Shown here: piece after piece, positions 6,960 through 14,498 of the stretch
Layout of the letters: each line of letters starts with the position of its first letter
Numbering within the stretch: position 1 is the stretch's first letter
Origin: Phycicoccus sp. HDW14
Lineage (GTDB): Bacteria; Actinomycetota; Actinomycetes; Actinomycetales; Dermatophilaceae
Length of the DNA stretch: 64,000 nt
Assembly (NCBI RefSeq): GCF_011383005.1
Contig: NZ_CP049935.1
Coordinates: forward strand, 1,178,001 to 1,242,000
Direction of reading: 5' to 3'
Notes under the pieces: model-generated
Told to the model about the DNA's origin: nothing
The model's database searches: none
The model's input: the letters and a program-made list of their open reading frames with translations, nothing else
Made by a program: the position numbers and the translations under genes

Positions 6960-7994
6960 GTGAGGCCGGGGGCTCGGGTCGGGCGCCTCCCGGTCGCCCG
7001 GGACCCAGGCGACAGTGCCTCACTGCAGGAGGTCGGACCCCTGAGCCGCGCCGTCGACGAGATCCTGTCCTGGTACCCCGCGGACCAGCCGGCCACGCTG
7101 CGACGGCTGCGTCGCATCCTCGAGCAGGGGCGGACCGGCGGCTCGGGCCGGCTCGTGGTCCTCCCGGTGGACCAGGGGGTCGAGCACGGGCCGGGCCGCA
7201 GCTTCGCGGTCAACCCCGCGGGCTACGACCCGCGCTACCACGCCCGCCTGGCCCTCGACGCCGGCTGCAGCGCCCATGCGCTCCCGCTCGGGGCGGCCCG
7301 GGTCGTGGCGCCTGCGTACGCGCAGGACCTCCCGCTCATCCTCAAGTGCAACGGCGCCGACGGGCTGTTCGTCGGCGGCGACCCCCAACCGGCGGTCGTC
7401 GCGGGGGTCGAGGAGGCCCTGGCCCTCGGGTGCGCCGCCGTCGGGTTCACCATCTACCCCGGATCGGCCCGTCGGAACGCGATGTACGAGCAGCTGCGGG
7501 CGTTGGCCCGGGATGCGGACGCCGCCGGCCTGCCGCTCGTCGTCTGGTCCTACCCCCGGGGCAGCGGTGTCTCACAGGAGGGCCGGACCGCGGTGGACGT
7601 CGTGGCCTACGCCGCGCACCTGGCGTGCCAGCTGGGCGCACACATCGTCAAGGTCAAGCCGCCCTCGCCGTTCCTGGAGTCCGACGCGGCACGCACCGCC
7701 CTCACCGGGGCCGGGGTCCCGCTCGACACCCTCGCCGACCGGGTCCGCCACGTCGTGCAGTCGGCCTTCGACGGCCGGCGCATCGTCATCTTCTCGGGCG
7801 GCGCCGCGAAGGGGACCGCGGAAGTGCTCGAGGAGAACCGGCAGACCGCTGCCGGTGGGGGATTCGGCACGATCATGGGCCGCAACTCCTTCCAGCGACC
7901 GCACGGCCAGGCGGTGCGGCTCCTGCGCCAGGTGATGGACATCCACATGGCCGCGGCCGCCTCCGGTGCACGGGAGGCCGGGGTCACACCGTGA
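6960..7994 (+). CDS. Class I fructose-bisphosphate aldolase (DhnA/FbaB type)
   Basis: A protein of up to 344 residues. The core starts near residue 29 (AVDEILSWYPADQPATLRR) and shows LVVLPVDQGVEHGPGRSF, NPAGYDPRYHARLALDAG and the Schiff-base lysine region QLGAHIVKVKPPSPF, then IVIFSGGAAKG and GGFGTIMGRNSFQRP near the end. These belong to archaeal/bacterial class I aldolases that cleave fructose 1,6-bisphosphate without metal. GTG 6960 has a GGGAGG site at proper distance, but family members usually begin around the AVDEIL block, so the N-terminal 25 residues are doubtful. Its end overlaps the convergent STAS gene by 11 bases. The DosR-box-like element upstream suggests induction with the neighbouring universal stress protein, consistent with glycolytic adjustment in low oxygen. 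Confidence 0.88.
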   Translation: MRPGARVGRLPVARDPGDSASLQEVGPLSRAVDEILSWYPADQPATLRRLRRILEQGRTGGSGRLVVLPVDQGVEHGPGRSFAVNPAGYDPRYHARLALDAGCSAHALPLGAARVVAPAYAQDLPLILKCNGADGLFVGGDPQPAVVAGVEEALALGCAAVGFTIYPGSARRNAMYEQLRALARDADAAGLPLVVWSYPRGSGVSQEGRTAVDVVAYAAHLACQLGAHIVKVKPPSPFLESDAARTALTGAGVPLDTLADRVRHVVQSAFDGRRIVIFSGGAAKGTAEVLEENRQTAAGGGFGTIMGRNSFQRPHGQAVRLLRQVMDIHMAAAASGAREAGVTP

Positions 7995-8388
7995 CGCCGA
8001 CCCCGTCGAGGTGGGCCAGGGCCGAACCGAGCGTGGGGTAGGCGGGGTACAGCGCCGCGACCCGGGCGCGGCGCAGGACCTCCTCGGCGGCCGGCGACAC
8101 CCCCGTGAGCACGAACGGCACCCCGGCCCGCCACGTGCGTCGGCGCAACAGCCCGAGCAGCCCCACGACGAAGTGGGTGAGCTCGACCCGGGCGAGGTCC
8201 GCGACGAGCAGCCGGGGGCGCCGGCGCAGGACCGCCTCGACCTCGGCCAGCGTCGACTCGACGCTCGCTCCCGACACCACCGGCGCCGTCGGGTCGAGCG
8301 TCCCGGTCAGCGTGATGACCGCCGTGTCGCCGAGACGGCGTGCGGAGGAGGTGAGCGGACGGGGGACGAGGACGGTTGCTGACGGCAT
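7984..8388 (-). CDS. STAS-domain protein (anti-sigma factor antagonist-like)
   Basis: A 134-residue protein from ATG 8388, preceded by an AGGAGG site. The fold pattern is that of a single STAS domain: DTAVITLTGTLDPTAPV, LLVADLARVELTHFVVGLLG, PFVLTGVSPAAEEVLRRARV and a last helix LGSALAHLDG. In STAS antagonists a Ser/Thr after the D-x-S/T loop is phosphorylated by the cognate kinase; here the loop reads DLARVELTHF, so the usual serine is not obvious and the protein may be a non-phosphorylated or divergent STAS member. It is divergent from the small ORF at 8570, and its promoter region contains a DosR-box-like site on its own strand at 8446-8460. Confidence 0.75.
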   Translation of the reverse strand: MPSATVLVPRPLTSSARRLGDTAVITLTGTLDPTAPVVSGASVESTLAEVEAVLRRRPRLLVADLARVELTHFVVGLLGLLRRRTWRAGVPFVLTGVSPAAEEVLRRARVAALYPAYPTLGSALAHLDGVGVTV

Positions 8389-8445
8389 CGGTGCCTCCTG
8401 CTCGGGCGGATCCCCCGATCCTGCGCAGTCGCCGGCACCCCGAAC

Positions 8446-8460
8446 AGGGCGGAACGTCCC
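8446..8460 (-). promoter_or_regulatory. DosR-box-like site upstream of the STAS gene
   Basis: On the minus strand it reads GGGACGTTCCGCCCT, differing at one position from the copy at 10718. It ends 57 bases upstream of the STAS start. Confidence 0.5.
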
Positions 8461-8481
8461 GGGTCCGGGTCGGGAGCCGGA

Positions 8482-8496
8482 GGGACATTCGGCCCT
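8482..8496 (+). promoter_or_regulatory. DosR-box-like site upstream of the small ORF/UPF0104 pair
   Basis: GGGACATTCGGCCCT is a full match to GGGACnnnnGnCCC and lies 73 bases upstream of ATG 8570. With the site at 8446 it makes a pair in one divergent intergenic region, 21 bases apart. Confidence 0.6.
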
Positions 8497-8569
8497 CGCG
8501 CCCCACCGTGACCCGCAGCAGCGTGGAGTCGGCGGGCGAGGGTCGCGCCGCCGCTGCGAGGAGGACCAC

Positions 8570-8683
8570 ATGACGACACGGACCGAGCTCCACCACGGTG
8601 CCCTCTCCGGCAGGTTCCGGCTCGCGCGTGAGCTCCGGCCGGATGACGTGACGCTCCCGGTCGTGCGTCGGGAGTGGGGCTGA
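8570..8683 (+). CDS. Small ORF, 37 residues, unknown function
   Basis: ATG 8570 is preceded by a strong GAGGAGG site and opens 37 codons ending in TGA at 8681-8683. The product is basic to neutral with MTTRTELHHGALSGRFRLAR followed by a short acidic stretch. No domain is recognised. Its stop overlaps the GTG start of the membrane protein gene at 8674 by 10 bases, so it may serve translational coupling. It is the first gene after the DosR-box-like site at 8482. Confidence 0.55.
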   Translation: MTTRTELHHGALSGRFRLARELRPDDVTLPVVRREWG

Positions 8684-9734
8684 CCGGGACCGCGACGGCG
8701 CGGGCGGTCACCGGCCGGGGAGCGCACCTCGGCCCGGTCCGGGTGGCGGCAGCCACAGCCGTGGCCGCCCTCGTCGTCGCCCTGGGACTCCCGCGGGTCT
8801 CGGGGCCCGGTGGTCGGAGACGCTCGAGGTGCTCGGCGGCGTGCCGGTCCTGACGCTGCTCGGCCTCGCGCTCGTGTGGGTCGGCGGGCTGTGGGTGCAC
8901 ACCGTCGCCCTGACCGCGGCCCTTCCCGGCCTGCGGTCGTGGCAGGCATTCCACCTCAACATCACCGGCAGCGCCGTCTCGAACGTCCTCCCTCTCGGCG
9001 GCGCGGCCGGGACGGCGGTCAACCTCTGGTCCTGCCGGCGGTGGGGCTTCACGACCGTCGCGTTCGTGCGTTGGGCCTTCGTGACCAACCTCTGGGACAA
9101 CGCCATCCGGCTGGCGCTCCCTGCCGTGGCCCTCTCCTGGCTGCTCGTCTCCGGTGCGGTGACCGGACCCGGTCTGCAGGGACTGGCCGGCGGGGGGCTG
9201 GTGGCGCTCGGCGCCTACCTGGCTCTCGCCTGGACCCTCGTCGACACCCGGTGGGGCGAGCGTCTCGTCGGGAGGGTCGTCCGGGGGTGGCGCGGCCGGT
9301 TCGGGGACCCGCCCGGCTCGGCTCCGGAGCCCTGGGACGTCGCGGAGCTGAAGCGGTCGACACGGGCGCTCCTGCGGGCCTCCGCCGTCCGGGTCGCGGG
9401 CGGCAAGGTGGCGTACGCGGTGGCGCAGGCGGTCCTCCTCCGCCTGTGCCTCGACGCGGTGGGGGTGCGGGCGCCGGCCGTGGTGGTGACCGCTGCCTTC
9501 GCCGCCGAGCGACTGGGGTCGCTGGCCGTGATGACACCGGGCGGCTCCGGCTTCGCGGAGCTGGGCGCGGTCGGCGCGCTCGTGGGGCTGGGCGTCGGCG
9601 GAGCGCCGGCGGTCGCCGGCGTGCTGCTCTACCGAGGCTTCGTCTTCCTCCTCGAGGTGCCGGTCGGGGCGCTCCTCCTCGGGAGCTCCGTCCTCGCCGC
9701 CCGCCGCAGCGGGCGACGAGGACCGGGACCCTAG
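8674..9734 (+). CDS. UPF0104/YbhN-type (LPG synthase TM-domain) membrane protein, apparent frameshift
   Basis: From GTG 8674 the first frame gives a TM segment (ATAVAALVVALGLPRV) and then, in the next frame from about 8805, ARWSETLEVLGGVPVLTLLG and the rest of a protein of about 353 residues. The family signature is ITGSAVSNVLPLGGAAGTAV, with multiple TM segments and a late MTPGGSGFAELG loop. This is the aminoacyl-lipid flippase-like transmembrane domain without a synthase domain. Adding one G in the run 8802-8805 joins the frames exactly. Its TAG stop overlaps the convergent universal stress gene by four bases (CTAG). It likely belongs to the same regulon as its neighbours. Confidence 0.72.
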
Positions 9735-10665
9735 GGGTCGGTCACCGACGGGTGCGGCTCACCGGGGGAGTCCGGCCACGCGTTGCCATCCCCCGTGGGG
9801 AGGACGGGGCGCGGGAGGGACGGGACCACGAGCACCGGACACGGGCTGTGGTGCAGCAGACGGCTGCTCACTCCACCGAGCAGGAGCCCGGCGAAGCCCC
9901 CGCGGCCTCGGGTGCCCAGGACGAGGAGCTGGGCCGCCCTGGACGCCGCCCGCAGCACGGGGACCGGCTCGCCGCGGCGGATCCAGGTAGAGAGCTCGAC
10001 GTCGGGGTACTTCTCGCTCCACCCCACCAGCATCTCCGAGATCGCCAGGCGTTCGGACTCGGCGGCCGGGTGCTCCCCGGAACCCCACTCGTGGGGGTCC
10101 TCGAACGGTCCCGGGTGCTCCAGCCACCACGCGTGGACGGCGACCAGGGGGACGCGACGGCGCGAGGCCTCGGCGAACGCGACCTCGACGGCCGGTGCGC
10201 TGTGGACCTCGGCGTCGACACCCACGACGACCGACCCGTAGCGCGGGAGATCCACGCCCTCCGGCACGACGAGGACCGGGCAGCGGGCGTGCGAGACGAC
10301 CTGGTGGGTGGTGGCACCGAGCACCTCGACGGACAACCGGCCGAGGCGACCGGACCCGATGACGACGAGCTCGGCGACGCCGCTGGCCCGGACGACGGCC
10401 GCGGCGGGCTGCTCCAGCGCCGTCTGCGACGTGACCGCCACGCCGCTCAGCGAGGCCAGCCTGCTGCGGAGACGCTCCAGCTTCGCCTCCTGCCGCTCGA
10501 GCATCAGGGTGCTCCACGGGACGATGCCCACGCCCGTCGCGTTGACGACGTGCAGGGGCGGTGGGTCGAGGCGGCCACGTCGGCCGCCGCGACGAGGACC
10601 GAGTCCACGGGCGCGTCGGCGTCGACGGCGACGACGATCGAGCCGATCGGGGTGTCGTGCTGCAT
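9731..10665 (-). CDS. Universal stress protein, two UspA domains, apparent frameshift
   Basis: ATG 10665 is preceded by GGAAGGAG. The first UspA domain starts IGSIVVAVDADAPVDSVLVA and, after a frameshift, continues LHVVNATGVGIVPW to ELVVIGSGRLGRLSVEVLGA and CPVLVVPEG. The second domain starts YGSVVVGVDAEVHSAPAVEV and ends LLVLGTRGRGGFAGLLLG, SSRLLHHSPCPVLVVP, which is the ATP-binding GxxGxGG...S signature of ATP-type Usps. Total length is about 311 residues after adding one base in the run 10555-10558. Tandem-domain Usps are characteristic members of DosR regulons. A perfect DosR-box-like site sits 53 bases upstream. Confidence 0.82.
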
Positions 10666-10717
10666 CTCGGGTCTCCTTCCGTCACTGCCACCGTCCGTCT
10701 GCCGGCCGCGGCCGACA

Positions 10718-10732
10718 AGGGCCGAACGTCCC
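10718..10732 (-). promoter_or_regulatory. DosR-box-like site upstream of the universal stress protein gene
   Basis: On the minus strand GGGACGTTCGGCCCT, the best palindrome of the set (GGGac/GGCCC half sites), starting 53 bases before the Usp start codon. Confidence 0.62.
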
Positions 10733-10778
10733 GGCGTCCGGTGCGGGCCGGTACCAGAGGCGGTTGGCGCCCGGGGCC

Positions 10779-11453
10779 TCAGGCCGAGGCCCACCCGGGG
10801 CCGTCGGTGTGGCGCACCCTGAGCACCGCCGCCTGGGTCCGGCTCGTGACGCCGAGCTTGGCCAGGACGTTGCTGACGTGGTTGCGGACGGTCTTCTCGC
10901 GGATGCCCAGCCGGCATCCGACCTCCCCGTTCGTCAGCCCCTCGGCGACGAGGTCGAGCACTCGCCGCTCCCGGTGCGTGAGGGACCGCAGGGCGACATC
11001 CTCCGGACCCGGGCGCCCGCGGGGGTCGGGGGACCGGACGTCCTCGACCGTGCCACCGGCCGCCACGGTGAGCACGTCCGCCACGAGGTGCCGGGCGCGG
11101 ATCTGCTTGAGCACGAACCCGGACGCGCCGGCGCGGGTGGCGGCCTCACGGGCGGTGTCGTCGTCGTAGCCCGTGACCACGAGGGCGCGGATGCTCGGGT
11201 CCCGACGTCGGATCTGCCGACACAGGTCGACCCCCGAGCCGTCGGGCAGCCGGACGTCGAGGATCGCCACGTCCGGGTGCACGGCGGGGATGCGGCGGGC
11301 GGCCTCGGCGGCCGTGGCGGACTCGCCGACGACCTCGATGCCCGGGCAGTCCGACAGCACGCTGCGCAGGCCCTGGCGCACGAGCTCGTGGTCGTCGACG
11401 AGGTACACGCGGACGGGGGAGGACGGCTGGGGAGGGGAGCCCTGCTGGTCCAT
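10779..11453 (-). CDS. DevR/NarL-type response regulator
   Basis: A 224-residue two-domain regulator from ATG 11453. The receiver domain has VYLVDDHELVRQGLRSVL with the acidic pair, phospho-acceptor Asp in HPDVAILDVRLPDGSGVDLC, the Thr in ALVVTGYDDD and Lys in GFVLKQIRARHL. The C-terminal LuxR/GerE helix-turn-helix reads LTHRERRVLDLVAEGLTNGE, then IREKTVRNHVSNVLAKLGV and RTQAAVLRV. The order and wording are close to mycobacterial DevR (DosR), including LPDGSGVDLCR and KTVRNHVSNVLAKLG. No sensor kinase gene is in the window. Its position inside the cluster of genes with DosR-box-like sites makes it the obvious candidate regulator of them and perhaps of itself. Confidence 0.88.
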   Translation of the reverse strand: MDQQGSPPQPSSPVRVYLVDDHELVRQGLRSVLSDCPGIEVVGESATAAEAARRIPAVHPDVAILDVRLPDGSGVDLCRQIRRRDPSIRALVVTGYDDDTAREAATRAGASGFVLKQIRARHLVADVLTVAAGGTVEDVRSPDPRGRPGPEDVALRSLTHRERRVLDLVAEGLTNGEVGCRLGIREKTVRNHVSNVLAKLGVTSRTQAAVLRVRHTDGPGWASA

Positions 11454-11567
11454 GACGGGCCTCCTGACGAGATCCGGACACCGCCGCTCGGGGTACTTCG
11501 ATCCTACGGGCGACGCCGCGCGTCGACGGCCGTCGTGGCCAGCGTCACGCCCGTCCGCGAGGCGGAC

Positions 11568-11582
11568 GGGACGTCTGCCCCG
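11568..11582 (+). promoter_or_regulatory. DosR-box-like site between the regulator gene and a small membrane protein gene
   Basis: GGGACGTCTGCCCCG fits GGGACnnnnGnCCC. It lies 66 bases upstream of GTG 11648 and about 115 bases upstream of the divergent regulator start, so it could serve either. Confidence 0.48.
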
Positions 11583-11647
11583 CGCGCTCTGCGTCCCTCT
11601 GCGACAGCGTGGTTCCCGGAACCTGCACCCGGAGAGGAGTGGTCTCG

Positions 11648-11968
11648 GTGAGCGACCGCGTCCAGGACCAGCCCGCGCCGGGCGACGGTCCGGCCACGCT
11701 CGCGGCGGTGCTCGGTGTGGTGGGGCTCCTCGCCACCCTCCTGGGGCAGACCCGTCCGACCGGACGCGCCGTCGACTGGGCGGTGGCGCTGCTCGCCGAG
11801 GGCGGCACCGTCGCCGCCGTGGTGCTCGGGCACCTCGGGCTGCTGCGCGTCGCCTCCTCCCGCCACCGCGTGACCACCCTCCTGCTGGGCCTGGTGGGTC
11901 TCGCCCTCGCCGGGGGGTCCGTGCTGGCCGTCGTGGCGTTCGGGCTGGTGGGGTACGCCGGGGACTGA
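11648..11968 (+). CDS. Small integral membrane protein (106 residues)
   Basis: GTG 11648 follows a GGAGAGGAG site. The product has three hydrophobic segments: ATLAAVLGVVGLLATLLG, EGGTVAAVVLGHLGLLRVA and LLGLVGLALAGGSVLAVVAF. The layout resembles DUF4190-like small membrane proteins, but no diagnostic motif allows a firm family name. It is divergent from the response-regulator gene and upstream of the DUF4389 gene. Confidence 0.6.
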   Translation: MSDRVQDQPAPGDGPATLAAVLGVVGLLATLLGQTRPTGRAVDWAVALLAEGGTVAAVVLGHLGLLRVASSRHRVTTLLLGLVGLALAGGSVLAVVAFGLVGYAGD

Positions 11969-11973
11969 CCGCC

Positions 11974-11988
11974 GGGACGTCCGTCACT
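11974..11988 (+). promoter_or_regulatory. Weak DosR-box-like site upstream of the DUF4389 gene
   Basis: GGGACGTCCGTCACT keeps the GGGAC half but has one mismatch in the right half. It lies 92 bases upstream of ATG 12081. Confidence 0.35.
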
Positions 11989-12080
11989 GGTGCCGGAGGT
12001 CGCCCGCGAGGAGCGTGTCGGTAGCGGTGAGGACCCGGCGCGGGCCGTCCGTGGACCGGGGCTCCCGGAGAGGAGCAGTC

Positions 12081-12755
12081 ATGAGTCACGGTGCGCCCCA
12101 GGTCCCGGCCCGTTCGCCGGACTACCCGGCGCGGCTCGACGTCGACTACCCCGAGCGGCTGGACCGGTTGTCCACCCTGCTGCGTCTCGTCTACGTCATC
12201 CCCGTCGCGGTCGTGCTCTCGCTCGTCACGGCCAGCGCGACCTCCACGACCGAGGTGTACCGAGCCGGGGAGGTCGTCGAGCGGACGACGAGCACGGGAG
12301 GCGGCATCACGGGCGGCCTGTTCGTGGCCACGGCGCTGATGATCCTCGTCCGGCAGCGCTACTCGCGCTGGTGGTTCGACTTCCTCCGGGAGCTGACGCG
12401 GTTCTCCACCCGGGTGGGTGCCTACGTCGTCCTGCTGTCCGACGCGTACCCGTCGACCGAGGACGAGCAGTCGGTGCACCTCGACCTGGACTACCCGGAC
12501 GCCCGCACCGGCCTGAACCGGTGGCTCCCGCTCGTCAAGTGGTTCCTGGCCATCCCGCACTACGTCGTGCTCGTCGTGCTGGGCGTCGGGGCCGTCGTCG
12601 CCGTGGTCGTCGCGTGGTTCGCGATCCTCGTCACGGGTCGGTACCCCCGCGCCCTGTTCGACTACGTCGTCGGGGTCGGCCGCTGGGGCCTGCGGGTCCA
12701 GGCGTACGCCTTCCTCCTGCTGACCGACGCCTACCCGCCCTTCCGCCTCAGCTGA
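12081..12755 (+). CDS. DUF4389 membrane protein
   Basis: A 224-residue protein from ATG 12081 with GGAGAGGAG ahead. DUF4389 features are visible twice: a YPARLDVDYPERLDRLSTLL start, a RLVYVIPVAVVLSLVTA membrane segment, YSRWWFDFLRELTRFSTRV, LSDAYPSTEDEQSVHLDLDY, a second VKWFLAIPHYVVLVVLG membrane segment and LLTDAYPPFRLS at the end. The family often occurs beside stress or redox genes in actinobacteria, but no function is established. It closes the stress module on the right. Confidence 0.85.
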   Translation: MSHGAPQVPARSPDYPARLDVDYPERLDRLSTLLRLVYVIPVAVVLSLVTASATSTTEVYRAGEVVERTTSTGGGITGGLFVATALMILVRQRYSRWWFDFLRELTRFSTRVGAYVVLLSDAYPSTEDEQSVHLDLDYPDARTGLNRWLPLVKWFLAIPHYVVLVVLGVGAVVAVVVAWFAILVTGRYPRALFDYVVGVGRWGLRVQAYAFLLLTDAYPPFRLS

Positions 12756-12761
12756 GGAGCC

Positions 12762-13438
12762 TCACACGCTGACCTCGGACTCCCCGTCGAGGACGCGCGA
12801 GAGCAGCGGCCCCGTCGGGTCGCCGAGGAGCGTCCCCGCCACCCAGCGCGCCGCGAGCCCGTCGAAGCTCCCGTGGTGGCGCAGCATCGAGTGGCTGCCA
12901 CCGCGCACGGTGACGAAGCCGACGCGCGCGCTCGAGCCGAGCCGGGCGGCCACCGCCCGCGCCGGCCCGATCCGGGCCACCCGGTCGGCGTCCCCGTGGA
13001 CGAGGAGCACCGAGCGCCCGGGGAGCGGGCCGATGCCCTCGCTGCCGGACAGCCAGGTGGCCAGCCCGACGACCGAGCGCACCGAGGGGTCCGTGGCACC
13101 GAGCAGGGCAGCCCGGCCGCCGAGGCTGTGCCCGACGAGGGCCACCGGGACCTCGCCGAACCGCTCGCGCACCTGCCCGAGGGCCCAGCGCACGTCGTCG
13201 ACGGGGGTCGGCCGGCCGCTCCACCCGCGCGAGGAGTTGAGCAGCCGGAGCACGGCGAGCCGTCCGCGGCCGGCGCGGACCACCCGCGCGGCGACGGGGA
13301 CCATCCGCAGCACCGACAGCTGGGCGGGGCTGACCGCCACGTCCGCCCCCGGCTGCCGCCACCGTGCAGGACGAGGACGACGCCCTCGGGGTGGTCGGGG
13401 ACGGCGGCCTCCACGAGCCGCGAGCGCACATCGGTCAT
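12762..13438 (-). CDS. Alpha/beta hydrolase, apparent frameshift
   Basis: ATG 13438 starts MTDVRSRLVEAAVPDHPEGV and VVLVLHGGGSRG with the oxyanion-type HGGG. After the run 13346-13350 the frame shifts; adding one base gives ADVAVSPAQLSVLRM and continues with the nucleophile elbow VALVGHSLGGRAALLG (Ser in GHSLGG), RSVLLVHGDADRVARIG with the acid and GGSHSMLRHHGSF with the histidine. All three catalytic residues are present. Corrected length is 225 residues. Substrate unknown. Its end lies just beyond the convergent DUF4389 gene. Confidence 0.72.
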
Positions 13439-13501
13439 GCGTGCTGTCTACCCGGTGCCGACGCCACGCATCCGAGCAGCCCGGTGTGACGAACCCCGCG
13501 T

Positions 13502-14316
13502 GTGCAGGACCTGACCTACCGCCTCGTCATCCGGGTGCTTCGGGGCTCTTCCGTGCCCTGGGGCTGCGCATCGAGGTCGCCCACGCGGACCGGCTGCCGG
13601 CCGACGGGCCGGTGGTCGTCGCGGCCAACCACCAGAGCTTCCTCGACTTCGCGGTGGTCGGGCTGCCGGGCGTCGAGCGCGGGCGCCTCGTGCGCTTCAT
13701 GGCCAAGGAGTCGGTGTTCCGCTCACGCCTCGGCGGTCCGCTGATGCGCGGGATGCACCACATTCCGGTCGACCGGCGGTCCGGGACGGCGGCGGCGGTG
13801 CTGGCCCACCGGGCCCTGCGCGCCGGCGAGGTCGTCGGCGTCTACCCCGAGGCGACCATCGGTCACGCGTTCGCGCTCAAGGACCGCGAGGACCTGCGGC
13901 TGGGCGCGGCCCACCTCGCGATCGCGACCGGTGCGCCCCTCGTCCCCGTGGCCCACTTCGGGCTGCACCGCGTGCTGACCGTCGGCGGCCGGTGGTCGCT
14001 GCGTCGCGGACGGTGGGTCGGTGTCGTCGTGGGCGAGCCGCTGCACCCCCTGCCGGGCGAGTCGGCGGCCGGGCTGACCGGGCGGCTGCACACCGCGCTG
14101 GCCGCTCTCGTCGAGGACCTGCTCGACCGGTATCCGGACGCTCCGCCGGACCCGGCCACCGCGTGGTGGTGGCCGGCGCACCGCGGTGGAGGGGCGCCCG
14201 GGGGAGCCGAGGCGCACCGCCTCGACCTGCTCTCGGTGGCCCACGCGGACGGCACCCTCGCTGACAACGTTGTCGCACAAGCGAAATCGCTTACACCGCG
14301 ACGTACTCGCAGGTAG
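13502..14316 (+). CDS. 1-acylglycerol-3-phosphate acyltransferase (PlsC family), apparent frameshift
   Basis: GTG 13502 gives MQDLTYRLVIRVLRG, then one missing G in 13542-13545 shifts into LFRALGLRIEVAHADRLPA. Motif I is NHQSFLD, motif II MRGMHHIPVDRRSG, motif III VVGVYPEATIGHA and motif IV APLVPVAHFG, in the usual order for glycerolipid acyltransferases. Corrected length is 271 residues. The C-terminal 50 residues after PPDPATAWWWPAHRGG are typical of actinobacterial members. It acts on phospholipid precursors at the membrane; the exact acceptor is not certain. Confidence 0.8.
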
Positions 14317-14498
14317 GTGTGACCGATCTCGCCGGGATGGCGGCCGGTGTGACAAACGCCTCCCATGTCAAAGCGCTTCCGCTGTGGACCCCCCACCCGC
14401 CCGTACGGTGCAATGACTGTCTCGCAGGGCGGACGCTCACGTCGATGTGGCGCCCGCCCTCGGGTTGACCTGCGCGACGACCGAAAAGGGTGAGCATT
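14317..14498 (+). promoter_or_regulatory. Upstream region of the PEP carboxykinase gene with operator-like palindrome
   Basis: The 180-base gap contains AAAGCGCTT centred at 14371-14378, an AAGCGCTT palindrome as found in LacI/GalR-family operators, plus a similar AAGCG-AAAT-CGCTT at 14279-14292 just inside the preceding gene. Two GGTGTGAC words lie between. Carbon-source control of a gluconeogenic gene would be expected, but no regulator is identified. Confidence 0.35.

Noticed and set aside
13442-13501. Bidirectional terminator between hydrolase and acyltransferase genes
   Set aside because: The two genes are divergent here and no stable inverted repeat is present.
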